A stretch of 64,000 nucleotides of DNA from Bacteroidota bacterium (GCA_016868775.1 VGFT01000008.1:1-64000); one strand, 5' to 3'; positions 24,342-34,459 are shown, counted from the stretch's first letter. Numbers and translations are program-made. The notes: generated by a model from the sequence alone, not told the origin.

Positions 24342-25571
24342 CTACCTCCTATTAAACCTTCCTCCCGGTCGCCCTCCGGGTTTACTGCCTCCACGAGCAT
24401 TACGCGGACGGCGTTCCATTGGAGAATACTTGGGCACTTCGCCCAATTCCGGTGGTACCGGTAACTTATCAACTTCTTTTGGGATCAATCGTTCGATCGC
24501 CGCAAACTTTCGTTGATCGGTTTCGGTGATCAGCGTAAGCGCCGTACCAGTTGCCTCGGCCCGGGCGGTACGACCAATTCGGTGTACATAATCCTCCCCA
24601 TCATCCGGTACATCGTAATTGATCACCAGATCAATAGTATCGATATCAATACCCCGGCTTAAAATATCGGTTGCTACCAGCAAGGGAATTCGACCGCCCG
24701 CAAATGCACTCAACACATTTTCCCGCTCTGCTTGTTCCAGATCACTGTGGATCTCGGCTACATTGAACTTCAATTTCTTCAGATCGCGCGTGAGTTGCTT
24801 AACGGTATGCTTCCGGCTGCAAAAGATCAGGGCATTCTTATAGGGCGTCGTTTTGAGTACGTGGGCGATTAGGGGATTTTTTTGCGGCTCGTATACGACG
24901 TAGGCACCTTGACGGATCTTGTCGGGGGGACGAGAAATCGCAATATTCACCTCCACCGGCTCGTGTAATATTCGTCGTGCCAGCTGACGGATCTTCTCCG
25001 GCATGGTAGCAGAGAAAAGTAGGTTCTGTCGCTTCGCAGGCAAATACTGAATAATCTTGTTGATGTCGTCCTGGAATCCCATATCCAGCATCCGATCGGC
25101 CTCGTCCAACACCAAAAATTTCGATCCCTTCAAATTCACATAGCCCATATTCAGGTGAGCGATCATTCTTCCAGGCGTACAAACAACGATGTCCACGCCG
25201 CTTTGAAAGGCCTTTTTCTCAGCCACAAAACTTTGTGCATCGCTACCGCCATAAACGGGTATAGAACTGATATTGGTGAAATAGGATAGTCCCTCAATAT
25301 GCTGCGCGATCTGTATGGCCAACTCACGCGTGGGCACCACGATCATGGCACGGATCATCCCTTCATCGGCATGATCGGTCAATAACCGATTCATCATCGG
25401 CAACAGAAAAGCGGCTGTTTTACCCGTTCCCGTCTGCGCAGAGGCGATAATGTCCTTGCCCGCCAGAATCGGGGGAATAACTTGCTCCTGAACCGGAGTG
25501 GCATTTTCGTAGTTGGAAGCTTCAATCCCCTCTAGCAGGGTTGGATGGAAGTTGAATTCGGTAAAACGCAA
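24342..25571 (-). CDS. rhlE: DEAD-box RNA helicase, RhlE type
   Basis: A 409-residue superfamily 2 helicase. The Q motif, ASAQTGTGKTAAF (I), PTRELAIQ (Ia), LDEADRMLD (II), SATMP (III), ATDILSRGIDID (V) and HRIGRTAR (VI) are all visible. The tail is Gly/Arg/Pro-rich (GGSKPGGRPGGRFNRR), as in RhlE. It would unwind RNA duplexes in ribosome assembly or mRNA decay. Confidence 0.93.
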   Translation of the reverse strand: MRFTEFNFHPTLLEGIEASNYENATPVQEQVIPPILAGKDIIASAQTGTGKTAAFLLPMMNRLLTDHADEGMIRAMIVVPTRELAIQIAQHIEGLSYFTNISSIPVYGGSDAQSFVAEKKAFQSGVDIVVCTPGRMIAHLNMGYVNLKGSKFLVLDEADRMLDMGFQDDINKIIQYLPAKRQNLLFSATMPEKIRQLARRILHEPVEVNIAISRPPDKIRQGAYVVYEPQKNPLIAHVLKTTPYKNALIFCSRKHTVKQLTRDLKKLKFNVAEIHSDLEQAERENVLSAFAGGRIPLLVATDILSRGIDIDTIDLVINYDVPDDGEDYVHRIGRTARAEATGTALTLITETDQRKFAAIERLIPKEVDKLPVPPELGEVPKYSPMERRPRNARGGSKPGGRPGGRFNRR

Positions 25572-25625
25572 TAGGATGGATTGAATGGATTAGGTGTAAA
25601 GATAATCTTTTCGCAACGAGATGGG

Positions 25626-25766
25626 GCTTAGGGTTTAGTGTTTAGGGTTTAGTGTTTAGGGTTTAGGGTTTAGCACAAAAGAAAAATTATTACGCACAAG
25701 TTGATAGTACGCTAAACACTGTTCTCTAAACACTAAACCCTGTTCTCTAAACCCTGTTCTCTAAAC
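25626..25766. repeat. Family B inverted-repeat element
   Basis: The left arm consists of TTTAGGG/GTTTAG words, the centre is AT-rich (about 35 bp), and the right arm is CTAAACACTGTTCTCTAAAC extended with ACCCTGTTCTCTAAACGC. It can fold into a long imperfect hairpin. It lies directly downstream of the amidase stop codon and upstream of rhlE, so it may serve as a terminator. Confidence 0.65.
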
Positions 25767-25770
25767 GCTT

Positions 25771-26580
25771 TTAACTCTTCCGCATAAGCTCCCAAATGAT
25801 CTTCCGATCTCCCTCATGCAGTTGCCGGGTTGTATCGCCGGGGGTATAGTGGATCCGATACGACTGGATCGCATTTTTCTCATTTGCAGTATTATAGCCA
25901 ATGATCCGCAAACCTTGAATCAAATTGAGGTCGGCTGGGGGCGTTGAGGCAGTGGTATCATACCAGATGCCAAATCCGGCTTTGGCTACTTTCTCCCAAG
26001 GGAAGAAGCGACTGGGATCAACTTTTCGGCCGGGAGCGATGTCGGCGTGACCAATAAAATTTGCCGTCGGTATGGAGTAGGCTTTCTGAAGTTTATCCAG
26101 TACCATTAGCAAACTGCTGATCTGCGCCTCTGAGAAAGGTTCGGATCCGTTGTTGTCCAGTTCAATTCCAATGCTACAAGAATTCAGATCGGTGGTGTTG
26201 CCCCATTTGCTGACTCCCGCATGGTGTGCCCGAAGCAGATCGTTGAGCATGTGATACACCGCGCCGTCCCTGCCGATGACGTAGTGCGAACTGACTTTTG
26301 TCCGAGGCAGGGTGAACGTCCGAAGCGTTTGTCCCGTACTGTCCTGCGCCGTATGGTGGATGATCACATAGTTTGGTCTTCGCATCGAAAAATTCGTCGT
26401 ACCTACCCAACCACCCGCCGTTTCAAAGGAATCTTTTAAGGGATATTCCATGATGTCCTTTCCATAATCACGCACCTGCTTTTTATAGGAACGGTTGGTT
26501 TGGGAATAAGGTGGACGCGTGCAGGTCCAAATTACAGTCAGTAAAAAGATCCAGGATAAGGCGGATTTATGGGGGGACAT
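25771..26580 (-). CDS. N-acetylmuramoyl-L-alanine amidase (Amidase_2), exported
   Basis: A 269-residue zinc amidase cutting the MurNAc-L-Ala bond of peptidoglycan. The N-terminus (residues 1-27) is hydrophobic and looks like a signal peptide, possibly a lipoprotein signal at Cys20. Zinc ligands are in YVIIHHTAQD and in GHADIAPGRKVDPSRFFPW, where the second His, Lys and Asp follow the AmpD/PGRP pattern. Length fits the AmiD type. It would act in the periplasm in wall turnover. Confidence 0.9.
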   Translation of the reverse strand: MSPHKSALSWIFLLTVIWTCTRPPYSQTNRSYKKQVRDYGKDIMEYPLKDSFETAGGWVGTTNFSMRRPNYVIIHHTAQDSTGQTLRTFTLPRTKVSSHYVIGRDGAVYHMLNDLLRAHHAGVSKWGNTTDLNSCSIGIELDNNGSEPFSEAQISSLLMVLDKLQKAYSIPTANFIGHADIAPGRKVDPSRFFPWEKVAKAGFGIWYDTTASTPPADLNLIQGLRIIGYNTANEKNAIQSYRIHYTPGDTTRQLHEGDRKIIWELMRKS

Positions 26581-26617
26581 TGGGGGGATGTAGGATTACG
26601 GCAATTTAAGTAATTTG

Positions 26618-26745
26618 TCTGATGTTGTCCAAGGTCGGATGCAGTCGAATGTCCGATGTCCGGTGACCGATGCAGTAATCTCTCTGACGACGAAAAAAGC
26701 GGACATTGGACATCGGTCATTGGACAGTCCGCCGAAGGCGGACAT
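26618..26745. repeat. Inverted-repeat element, family D (copy 5)
   Basis: The left arm GTCGAATGTCCGATGTCCGG and the right arm CGGACATTGGACATCGGTCA are complementary around a conserved centre GCAGTAATCTCTCTGACGAC. It ends in GTCCGCCGAAGGCGGAC. It lies right after the icmF stop codon. Confidence 0.72.
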
Positions 26746-26746
26746 C

Positions 26747-29700
26747 CTACATATTCCTCCTATACTGCCCGCCCACCTCATACAACGCATGGGTGATCTG
26801 GCCGAGGGAACAATACTTAACGGTTTCCATTAGCTCGGCAAACAGATTGCCGTTTTCAATGGCCACTTGCTTGAGGCGGGAAAGTCGTTCGGTCGAGATG
26901 GACCCGTGTCGGCCCTGAAATGCCCGCAGATTCTTTATCTGCTGCTCCTTCTCCTCTTCTGAGCTGCGGATCACTTCGCCCGGAACGATGGTAGGAGAAC
27001 CTTGCTTATTTAAAAACGTATTAACCCCTACGATCGGCAACTCACTGGTGTGTTTCAGGTGCTCATAACGCAAACCCTCTTCCTGGATCTTATTGCGCTG
27101 ATACATCCGCTCCATCGCTCCCAACACCCCACCGCGCTCGGTCAGCCGATCGAATTCAGTTAACACCGCTTCCTCTACCAAGTCTGTCAATTCTTCGATG
27201 ATGAATGATCCCTGAATGAAATTCTCCGTCATCGCCGATCCCAACTCCCGGTTAATGATCAACTGAATCGCCATCGCCCGTCGTACACTCTCCTCAGTAG
27301 GTGTGGTAATGGCCTCATCGTATGCATTCGTGTGCAACGAATTGCAATTATCGTAAATGGCATAAAGAGCCTGCAACGTAGTACGGATATCGTTGAAATC
27401 GATCTCTTGCGCATGCAACGAACGGCCCGATGTCTGAATGTGATATTTCAGCATCTGGCTGCGTTTGTTGGCCTTGTATTTATACTTCATGGCAGTCGCC
27501 CAGATCCGACGCGCCACTCTGCCGATCACGCTATACTCCGGATCCATCCCATTGCTGAAGAAAAACGAAAGATTCGGAGCAAAATCATCGATGTTCATTC
27601 CCCTGCTCAAATAATACTCGACATACGTAAATCCATTTGCCAAGGTGAATGCTAATTGCGTAATGGGGTTCGCACCGGCTTCGGCAATATGATATCCACT
27701 GATCGAAACGGAATAAAAATTACGAACCTTCTCCTGAATAAAATACTCCTGCACATCTCCCATCAGCTTCAAGGCAAACTCCGTAGAGAAAATGCAGGTA
27801 TTCTGTGCCTGATCCTCTTTTAAAATATCCGCCTGCACGGTACCGCGCACCTGCATCAAGGCGGTTTGTCGACATTGTTCGTAAATCTCAGGAGGTAAGA
27901 CTTCCTGACCACTCAGGCCAAGGAGACGAAGTCCGAGTCCGTCATGCCCCTCCGGCAGAGAATCAGGTGCCAGCGGATTGCGGTAGAGCGGACGGTTTTC
28001 GTGAGCGAATCGTCCACCGATCTTTTTCTCTACTTCTTCCCAAAGACTCAATTCAGTGATCTTCTTTTCACATTGCTGATCGATGGCGGCATTGAGAAAA
28101 AAAGCAAGGAGCATGGGGGCCGGACCATTGATCGTCATCGAAACCGAGGTCTTGGGATCGCAAAGATCAAAGCCGCTGTATAATTTTTTAGCATCGTCGA
28201 CCGTAGCAATGCTAACGCCGCTGTTGCCGACTTTGCCATAGATATCGAGACGATGATCAGGATCTTCTCCGTAAAGCGTGACCGAATCGAAAGCCGTGGA
28301 GAGGCGCGTTGCGGGCTGACCAAAACTTAGGTAATGAAACCGTTTGTTGGTCCGTTCCGGCCCGCCTTCTCCCGCAAACATCCGCGTAGGATCTTCTCCT
28401 TCTCTTTTCAATGGAAACACCCCGGCGGTGAACGGAAAATGTCCGGGTACGCTCTCTCTTCCCTGCCAACGCAACAGATCGCCCCAATCCTTGTACTTCG
28501 GTAACACCACTTTCGGAATTCGGGTACCGCTTAACGAAGTCGAGGTCATCGGCAGGCGGATCTTTTTATCGCGGACGGTATACTCGTAAAAATCTTCCTG
28601 ATAGGCTTTGACTTTTTGAGGCCAGTTGGTGATCAGCTTACGTGCTACCGGCGTCAATTGATCGAAAAAGAATTGATACTGGGTCATAAGCGAATCCAAC
28701 AAGGCGGATTCCGCCTTGCTTTCTTTCATTGACTCGATGGCGCCCTGCAATTGATAACATTTGCTGGCGAGTTTGGCTTGCTCTTCTACTAATTGATCAT
28801 ATCCGCGGTTGTTCTCGGCGATCTCGGAGAGATAACGAGCCCGTGCAGGCGGTATGACCGATTGGGAAACGGCAGCAGTTTGGCTACTCTGAAATGTCCC
28901 AAAAGAAGTACCGGTTTTCTCTTCGAGCTTTTTTAGCAAGAGTGTGAAGAGGCGATTCATGCCTTCATCGTTGAACTTGCTGGCCATGGTGGCGATGATG
29001 GGCAGATCGCTGTCGGGCGCCGTAAATAATTTATGATTGCGCTTATATTGTTTGCGGATATCGGCCAGAGCATCGAGGGCGCCGGCTTTATCGGATTTAT
29101 TGAGACAGATCAGGTCGGCGTAATCGAGCATGTTGATCTTCTCGAGCTGGGTGGCCGCTCCGTATTCCGAAGTCATGACATACAAGCTAACCTGACAATA
29201 ATCGAGAATGCTGGCATCGCTTTGTCCCACCCCCGCACTTTCCAAAATGATCAGGTCAAATCCGGCATGCTGACATATTTCAAGCGCATCATTCACCGCA
29301 CCACTGAGTGCAGTATTGTCTTCCCGCGTAGCCAGGCTTCGCATGTAGGCGCGCGGATGATGAATGGCGTTCATCCGTATGCGATCGCCCAACAATGCAC
29401 CGCCGGTTTTCTTTTTTGACGGATCGACGGAGATCACGGCAATGGTCTTATCGGTGAACTGATTCAAAAACCGCCGCACGATCTCGTCGGTGACGGAAGA
29501 TTTTCCGGCGCCGCCGGTACCGGTGATGCCGAGGACAGGAGTTTGGGGAGTTTGGACAGTTTGGACAGTTTGGTTTTCGGCGAGGGTGATGTTACGGGCG
29601 ATGGTGCGGATATCGGCAAACTCATCGAGGATCTTTTTTTGGTCGGGATACGGCTCTTGAAGGGAGGTGGCCTTACACTGCTCGATTACATCGGCGATCA

Positions 29701-30088
29701 TGCCTTCGAGGCCGAGGCGACGACCATCGTCGGGACTATAGATCCGCGTAATGCCATAGGCATGCAATTCCTCGATTTCACTTGGCAGGATCGTTCCGCC
29801 GCCGCCACCAAAAATCTTGATGTGTCCGCAGCCACATTCATCCAACAGATCTTTCATGTACTTAAAAAACTCGAGGTGTCCGCCCTGATAACTGGTGATC
29901 GCAATGCCCTGCACATCTTCCTCGATGGCGGCCTCTACGATCTCGCGAACCGAACGGTTGTGACCCAAGTGAATGATCTCCGCCCCCTGACTTTGTAGGA
30001 TGCGCCGCATAATGTTGATGGCTGCATCGTGGCCATCGAAGAGGCTGGCGGCGGTAATGAGTCGGACCTTGGAGGTTGTTGAATTCAT
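26747..30088 (-). CDS. icmF: Fused isobutyryl-CoA mutase (B12 domain, MeaI-type GTPase, mutase)
   Basis: A 1113-residue three-part enzyme interconverting isobutyryl-CoA and butyryl-CoA with adenosylcobalamin. Residues 8-140 are the B12 domain ([11 protein letters not shown] with the His ligand, GGGGGTI). Residues about 185-400 are a G3E GTPase chaperone (P-loop GTGGAGKSS at 190-198, then ESAGVGQSD). The rest is the mutase TIM barrel with [27 protein letters not shown]. Residues 172-184 ([12 protein letters not shown]) come from a family C repeat inserted just before the P-loop, in the inter-domain linker. The frame is intact. Confidence 0.92.
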   Translation of the reverse strand: MNSTTSKVRLITAASLFDGHDAAINIMRRILQSQGAEIIHLGHNRSVREIVEAAIEEDVQGIAITSYQGGHLEFFKYMKDLLDECGCGHIKIFGGGGGTILPSEIEELHAYGITRIYSPDDGRRLGLEGMIADVIEQCKATSLQEPYPDQKKILDEFADIRTIARNITLAENQTVQTVQTPQTPVLGITGTGGAGKSSVTDEIVRRFLNQFTDKTIAVISVDPSKKKTGGALLGDRIRMNAIHHPRAYMRSLATREDNTALSGAVNDALEICQHAGFDLIILESAGVGQSDASILDYCQVSLYVMTSEYGAATQLEKINMLDYADLICLNKSDKAGALDALADIRKQYKRNHKLFTAPDSDLPIIATMASKFNDEGMNRLFTLLLKKLEEKTGTSFGTFQSSQTAAVSQSVIPPARARYLSEIAENNRGYDQLVEEQAKLASKCYQLQGAIESMKESKAESALLDSLMTQYQFFFDQLTPVARKLITNWPQKVKAYQEDFYEYTVRDKKIRLPMTSTSLSGTRIPKVVLPKYKDWGDLLRWQGRESVPGHFPFTAGVFPLKREGEDPTRMFAGEGGPERTNKRFHYLSFGQPATRLSTAFDSVTLYGEDPDHRLDIYGKVGNSGVSIATVDDAKKLYSGFDLCDPKTSVSMTINGPAPMLLAFFLNAAIDQQCEKKITELSLWEEVEKKIGGRFAHENRPLYRNPLAPDSLPEGHDGLGLRLLGLSGQEVLPPEIYEQCRQTALMQVRGTVQADILKEDQAQNTCIFSTEFALKLMGDVQEYFIQEKVRNFYSVSISGYHIAEAGANPITQLAFTLANGFTYVEYYLSRGMNIDDFAPNLSFFFSNGMDPEYSVIGRVARRIWATAMKYKYKANKRSQMLKYHIQTSGRSLHAQEIDFNDIRTTLQALYAIYDNCNSLHTNAYDEAITTPTEESVRRAMAIQLIINRELGSAMTENFIQGSFIIEELTDLVEEAVLTEFDRLTERGGVLGAMERMYQRNKIQEEGLRYEHLKHTSELPIVGVNTFLNKQGSPTIVPGEVIRSSEEEKEQQIKNLRAFQGRHGSISTERLSRLKQVAIENGNLFAELMETVKYCSLGQITHALYEVGGQYRRNM
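29539..29575. repeat. Family C direct repeat inside icmF
   Basis: AGTTTGGGG-AGTTTGGACAG-TTTGGACAGTTTGG, a short tandem string related to 13070-13110. It codes the low-complexity [12 protein letters not shown] linker. Confidence 0.7.
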
Positions 30089-30098
30089 AAAAGACGCC

Positions 30099-30106
30099 CA
30101 AAATTA
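30099..30106 (-). promoter_or_regulatory. -7 element (TAATTTTG) before icmF
   Basis: An exact match to TAnnTTTG on the minus strand, 11 bp before the icmF ATG. A start this close would leave almost no leader. Confidence 0.45.
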
Positions 30107-30171
30107 CTTAAAACGAACAACTGTTCATGGAAAAGAGACCGGGAATGAGGGATGTCTGCTACATTTGTAGC

Positions 30172-31635
30172 ATGCACCCCATGACGCAGGCGGTCAGCCA
30201 GTTATACAAGCAATGGTCGGGCGCGGAACCCACTGCCATCGACCTGCTTCCGGAGAGTGGAAGCGATCGCCGATACTTTCGCTTGCACGGAGCCAAGGGT
30301 ACCGTGATTGGTACGTATGGAGAGCATGTCCGGGAAAATCAAACCTTCCACTATTTCACGGAACAGTTCAATAAAAAAGGACTGCCGGTTCCTACCTTTC
30401 TTTTCTTTTCGGACGATAAGCGGTGTTACCTCCAATCGGATCTGGGCGATGAATCGCTGCTGAGTATTTTGGAAAAAGAAGGCGAAAACGACCGCGTTTA
30501 TTCCCTTTTTAAAAAAACCGTTCAATCGCTGGCTCGGCTGCAAGTACAAGCCGACAAAGCATTGGATTATACCCGCTGTCTCACCAACCAGGAGTTTGGG
30601 AAGCAAGCCATTTTGGCCGACCTGCTCTACTACAAATATTATTTTCTCGATACGCTTCAAAGGCCTTACGATAAGCAAAAACTAATCGATGATTTTGACG
30701 CACTGAGTAATTACCTAACCCATACGGAATACAAATACTTTCTGTTTCGTGATTTTCAGAGCCGAAACGTTATGGTCAGAGACGAAGAAGTGTTTTTCAT
30801 CGACTACCAAGGAGGCATGAAAGGAGCGCCTCAATACGATTTGGCTTCCTTGCTCTGGCAGGCAAAAGCCAATCTTTCAGCGGAATGGAAAGAAAAATTA
30901 CTGAATGATTATCTCGATGCCCTCGATACCGAGATCGGAACCCCTGTGAACCGAACGGTCTTTCGCAGCCAATTCAACGGATACGTGCTCATCCGCTTGC
31001 TGCAAGTATTGGGTGCGTATGGGTTTAGGGGTCTACTCGAACGACGCGCCCACTTCCTGACCAGCATTCCGCTGGCCCTCTCAAACCTGAAGACCTATCT
31101 CTCCAAGCAAACCATCGGCATCGCCTTACCCGAATTCTTGAAAGTGTTGAACTTCTGCATCTCCGACGAGATCGTTAAGCGATTCACCCCCACACAGGCC
31201 ACTGAATCCACTCCGCTCGTTGTAAAGATCTGCAGCTTTTCCTACCGCGGAGAAGCGCCTAAAGACAGTTCGACGAACGGAGGAGGATTTGTGTTCGACT
31301 GCCGCGGCATCGTAAACCCCGGTCGCGTTGAACAAATGAAAACCCAAACCGGCCGAGATAAACCGGTAAAGGATTTTCTGGAACAGCAAACCCTGATGCC
31401 CGATTTTTTGAACAGCGTCTACAACCTGGTCGATATCACCGTCGAAGAATACATCAAACGCGGATTTGAAAGTTTGATGGTGAGTTTTGGGTGCACGGGC
31501 GGACAACACCGAAGTGTCTATGCGGCTGACGCCCTAGCCCGACACCTACGCAATAAATTCAAGGTAAAAGTAGAATTGCGTCACCTCGTACAAGACGCCA
31601 AGAATTGGGTAAACGAATTACCATCAAACGCATGA
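30172..31635 (+). CDS. AmgK-like anomeric amino-sugar kinase fused to a RapZ C-terminal domain
   Basis: Residues about 10-310 are an APH-type kinase with catalytic FLFRDFQSRNVMV and metal-binding FFIDYQGG, closest in style to AmgK, which phosphorylates MurNAc/GlcNAc at C1. Residues about 330-480 match the RapZ C-terminal domain: VVKICSFSYRGEAP, FVFDCRGIVNPGR and FGCTGGQHRSVYAA. The next gene, murU, overlaps by ATGA, giving the kinase/uridylyltransferase pair of the peptidoglycan-sugar recycling bypass. RapZ senses glucosamine-6-P in enterobacteria. The upstream ATG at 30127 is possible, but a TACATTTG -7 match at 30160-30167 lies inside that extension, so I prefer 30172 (30181 also fits). Confidence 0.85.
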   Translation: MHPMTQAVSQLYKQWSGAEPTAIDLLPESGSDRRYFRLHGAKGTVIGTYGEHVRENQTFHYFTEQFNKKGLPVPTFLFFSDDKRCYLQSDLGDESLLSILEKEGENDRVYSLFKKTVQSLARLQVQADKALDYTRCLTNQEFGKQAILADLLYYKYYFLDTLQRPYDKQKLIDDFDALSNYLTHTEYKYFLFRDFQSRNVMVRDEEVFFIDYQGGMKGAPQYDLASLLWQAKANLSAEWKEKLLNDYLDALDTEIGTPVNRTVFRSQFNGYVLIRLLQVLGAYGFRGLLERRAHFLTSIPLALSNLKTYLSKQTIGIALPEFLKVLNFCISDEIVKRFTPTQATESTPLVVKICSFSYRGEAPKDSSTNGGGFVFDCRGIVNPGRVEQMKTQTGRDKPVKDFLEQQTLMPDFLNSVYNLVDITVEEYIKRGFESLMVSFGCTGGQHRSVYAADALARHLRNKFKVKVELRHLVQDAKNWVNELPSNA

Positions 31636-32354
31636 AGGCAATGATCTTTGCGGCGGGATTGGGAACGCGATTCAAACCGTGGACCGACCAGCATCCAAAA
31701 GCCCTCGCTCGGATCAACGGCAAATCCCTCTTGCATCGAAACATTGAATACCTGCAACAATATGGCATACGAGATGTGGTCGTGAACGTTCATCATTTCG
31801 CAGATCAGATCATCGCTGCAGTTAACGAGTCAACCGGTTGGGGCAGTACGATCCACATCAGCGATGAGCGCGACGAAGTGCTCGAAACCGGCGGGGGACT
31901 CTTAAAAGCCGCACCACTTTTGGGCAATGAACGATTTATTACCTGCAACGTTGATATTCTGACCGACCTGGATATTTCAACATTGATCGCTTTCCACGAA
32001 ACCCATCGTCCGCTGATCAGCTTTGGCGTCACCGATCGTCCTTCCTCCCGTCAATTTTTGTTTGATAACACCAATCAACTATGTGGATGGAAAAACAATC
32101 AGACCGGAGAAGTGAAAATGGCAAGAACCAAACACGACCTGACCCCACGCTCGTACAGCTGCGTCGCCGTCTTTGAACCTGAGGTTTTTTCATTGATGCG
32201 TTCACATGACTTCTCCGGAAAATTCTCCCTAACCGATGTCTATCTCCGATTGGCAACCGAACATTCAATTCTCGGATTCGATCACAGTGGCGATCGATTG
32301 ATCGATGTAGGAAAACCGGAAGCGGTAGAAAAAGCGCAAGCACTTTTTCCCTGA
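31632..32354 (+). CDS. murU: N-acetylmuramate-1-phosphate uridylyltransferase-like nucleotidyltransferase
   Basis: A 240-residue sugar-phosphate nucleotidyltransferase. It has MKAMIFAAGLGTRFKPWTDQHPKA (nucleotide loop), NVHHFADQI, ETGGGLLKAAPLLG and FITCNVDILTDL (metal Asp). MurU makes UDP-MurNAc from MurNAc-1-P, the product of AmgK. The start at 31632 overlaps the kinase stop in ATGA and matches the family N-terminus, whereas the upstream ATG at 31605 would add residues. Specificity rests on gene context. Confidence 0.85.
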   Translation: MKAMIFAAGLGTRFKPWTDQHPKALARINGKSLLHRNIEYLQQYGIRDVVVNVHHFADQIIAAVNESTGWGSTIHISDERDEVLETGGGLLKAAPLLGNERFITCNVDILTDLDISTLIAFHETHRPLISFGVTDRPSSRQFLFDNTNQLCGWKNNQTGEVKMARTKHDLTPRSYSCVAVFEPEVFSLMRSHDFSGKFSLTDVYLRLATEHSILGFDHSGDRLIDVGKPEAVEKAQALFP

Positions 32355-32465
32355 GGGGTCAGCTTTTTAGAAAAGGATATTAACAAAATTCAAAAGATAG
32401 ATACACTATTTTACACCCCATTGCTAAACACTAAACTCAAAACGCTCATTCCTAAATTTTTAAAA

Positions 32466-34415
32466 ATGCATATCCACAACCTACTCCTAGCCCTAATCAT
32501 TCTTGTAGCCGGAAACATCCAGGCACAGAGCTACGATCACCGCGCCGCATTCCACCCCGATTTTTATCCCTATCCGGGAAGCGTATACCGCAGCGCCAGT
32601 GGTGAGCCGGGGCCGGCTTACTGGCAGAACCGTGCCGATTACAGCATCAACTGCAAACTCGATACGGCTACGCATACGGTCAGTGGTGAGCTAAGCCTGA
32701 CCTATACAAATAATAGTCCGGATGCGTTGCGATTCCTCTGGATTCAGCTGGACCAGAACATCTATCAAAATGATTCGCGCGGGTCGTCTACAACCACGCA
32801 AACCGGCGGTCGATGGGCCAATGCATCCTATACAAAAGGATATACCATCAGCAACCTGCGAGCGGAGTACCTAGCTTCAAAATATACAACAAAGGATCCC
32901 CTGACCACCGATACCAGAATGCAAATTCCACTTGAACAGCCATTGAAAAGCGGAGAGAAGATAAAAATCGCCCTGTCGTATGAATTTGAGATTCCACAGT
33001 ATGGAACAGACCGTATGGGTCGCCTGAAAACAAAAAATGGCTGGGTCTATGAAGTGGCACAATGGTTTCCAAGGATCTGCGTGTACGACGACCTTCACGG
33101 ATGGAACACCATGCCTTATCTGGGAGCCGGTGAGTTTTATTTGGAATATGGGGATATTGATTTCAGCATCACGGCTCCCTCCGATCTGATTATTGTAGGC
33201 TCTGGTGAATTATTAAATCCAAAAGAGTGCTTTACCACCGAACAAATGAAACGGTGGGAAAAAGCAGTGCTCAGCGATCAAACCGTAACGATCCGTTCTG
33301 AAAAGGAAATAAAGGATAAGATGTCTCGACCAGCCACTCCCAGTACAACCTGGCGATTCAAGATCCAAAATGCGAGAGACGTAGCCTGGGCCGCCTCCAA
33401 CGCATTTGTTCTGGACGCTGCGCGCATCAACTTGGCGAGCGGGAAAAAGTGCATGGCCATGAGTGCCTACCCTGCCGAAAGTATTAAAGAACAGGGCTGG
33501 CAATTATCGACCGAAATGGTCAAAGGTTCCATCGAGCATTACTCCAACAAATGGTTCGAGTATCCTTACCCCACCGCCGTGAACGTAGCCGGCATCGTAG
33601 GAGGGATGGAATATCCAGGTATTGTTTTTTGTAGCGCTGAGTCATCCGGCACGGCCCTTTGGGGGGTGACCGATCACGAGTTCGGTCATATTTGGTTTCC
33701 AATGATCGTTGGTAGTAACGAGCGAAAATTCGCCTGGATGGATGAAGGTTTTAACACATTCATCAATGACCTTTCTACCAAAGCTTTCAAAGATGGAGAA
33801 TTCAAAGAAGAAACTTTTTTCAGTGATCCGAACTCTTCCTTCATGTTGAAATACACCTTCTCCGATAAAATGGATGGTCTTTATAACATTCCGGACGTTG
33901 TACAAGAAGATAATCTAGGCATCACTGCATACATGAAGCCCGCTCAAATGCTACATGCCCTAAGAAATGAGGTGCTGGGCGAAGAGCGTTTTGATCGCGC
34001 CCTGAGAGAGTACATCCGGCGCTGGGCATACAAGCATCCTACCCCCTGGGATTTCTTTCACACAATGGAAAACGTTTCCGGAGAAAATTTATCCTGGTTC
34101 TGGCGTGCTTGGGTGCTGAATTCCTGGAAGCTGGATGTGGCCGTCAAAGGAATCAAAGCCCTAGAGGGTGATCCTGCATCAGGATCTATGGTAACCATCT
34201 CCAACCTGGAACAAATGCCCATGCCGGTTACGGTGGATATAAAAGAATCTAACGGGAAATCGCATCGACTCAAATTACCCGTTGAGATTTGGCAACGAGG
34301 GGGCGAATGGACCTTCCGCGCACCCACGACCAGCGAAGTCACCGAGGTAGTCATAGACCCCGATAAAAAACTTCCAGATGTAAATCGGGCGAATAATGGA
34401 TGGAAAAAACGATAA
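32466..34415 (+). CDS. M1-family zinc metallopeptidase, exported
   Basis: A 649-residue aminopeptidase-like enzyme. Residues 1-22 form a signal peptide (LLLALIILVAGNIQA-QS). An N-terminal beta-domain (about 45-250) is followed by GGMEYP (379-384, counterpart of the GxMEN substrate loop) and HEFGH at 404-408 with Glu427 in WMDEGFN, the zinc site. A C-terminal beta-sandwich follows. The ATG at 32466 is preferred to 32421 because the signal peptide follows at once. It probably degrades peptides in the periplasm or outside. Confidence 0.9.
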   Translation: MHIHNLLLALIILVAGNIQAQSYDHRAAFHPDFYPYPGSVYRSASGEPGPAYWQNRADYSINCKLDTATHTVSGELSLTYTNNSPDALRFLWIQLDQNIYQNDSRGSSTTTQTGGRWANASYTKGYTISNLRAEYLASKYTTKDPLTTDTRMQIPLEQPLKSGEKIKIALSYEFEIPQYGTDRMGRLKTKNGWVYEVAQWFPRICVYDDLHGWNTMPYLGAGEFYLEYGDIDFSITAPSDLIIVGSGELLNPKECFTTEQMKRWEKAVLSDQTVTIRSEKEIKDKMSRPATPSTTWRFKIQNARDVAWAASNAFVLDAARINLASGKKCMAMSAYPAESIKEQGWQLSTEMVKGSIEHYSNKWFEYPYPTAVNVAGIVGGMEYPGIVFCSAESSGTALWGVTDHEFGHIWFPMIVGSNERKFAWMDEGFNTFINDLSTKAFKDGEFKEETFFSDPNSSFMLKYTFSDKMDGLYNIPDVVQEDNLGITAYMKPAQMLHALRNEVLGEERFDRALREYIRRWAYKHPTPWDFFHTMENVSGENLSWFWRAWVLNSWKLDVAVKGIKALEGDPASGSMVTISNLEQMPMPVTVDIKESNGKSHRLKLPVEIWQRGGEWTFRAPTTSEVTEVVIDPDKKLPDVNRANNGWKKR

Positions 34416-34432
34416 CAAGTTGAGAGGATCAT

Positions 34433-34440
34433 TATCTTTG
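34433..34440 (+). promoter_or_regulatory. -7 element (TATCTTTG) before the HU gene
   Basis: An exact TAnnTTTG match 19 bp before the HU ATG. Confidence 0.5.
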
Positions 34441-34459
34441 CCAACCCGAAACCACGCTT

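Noticed and set aside
25626-25673. Telomere-like TTTAGGG repeats
   Set aside because: The string is part of a bacterial inverted-repeat family (B) with GTTCTCTAAAC arms; resemblance to plant telomeres is coincidental.
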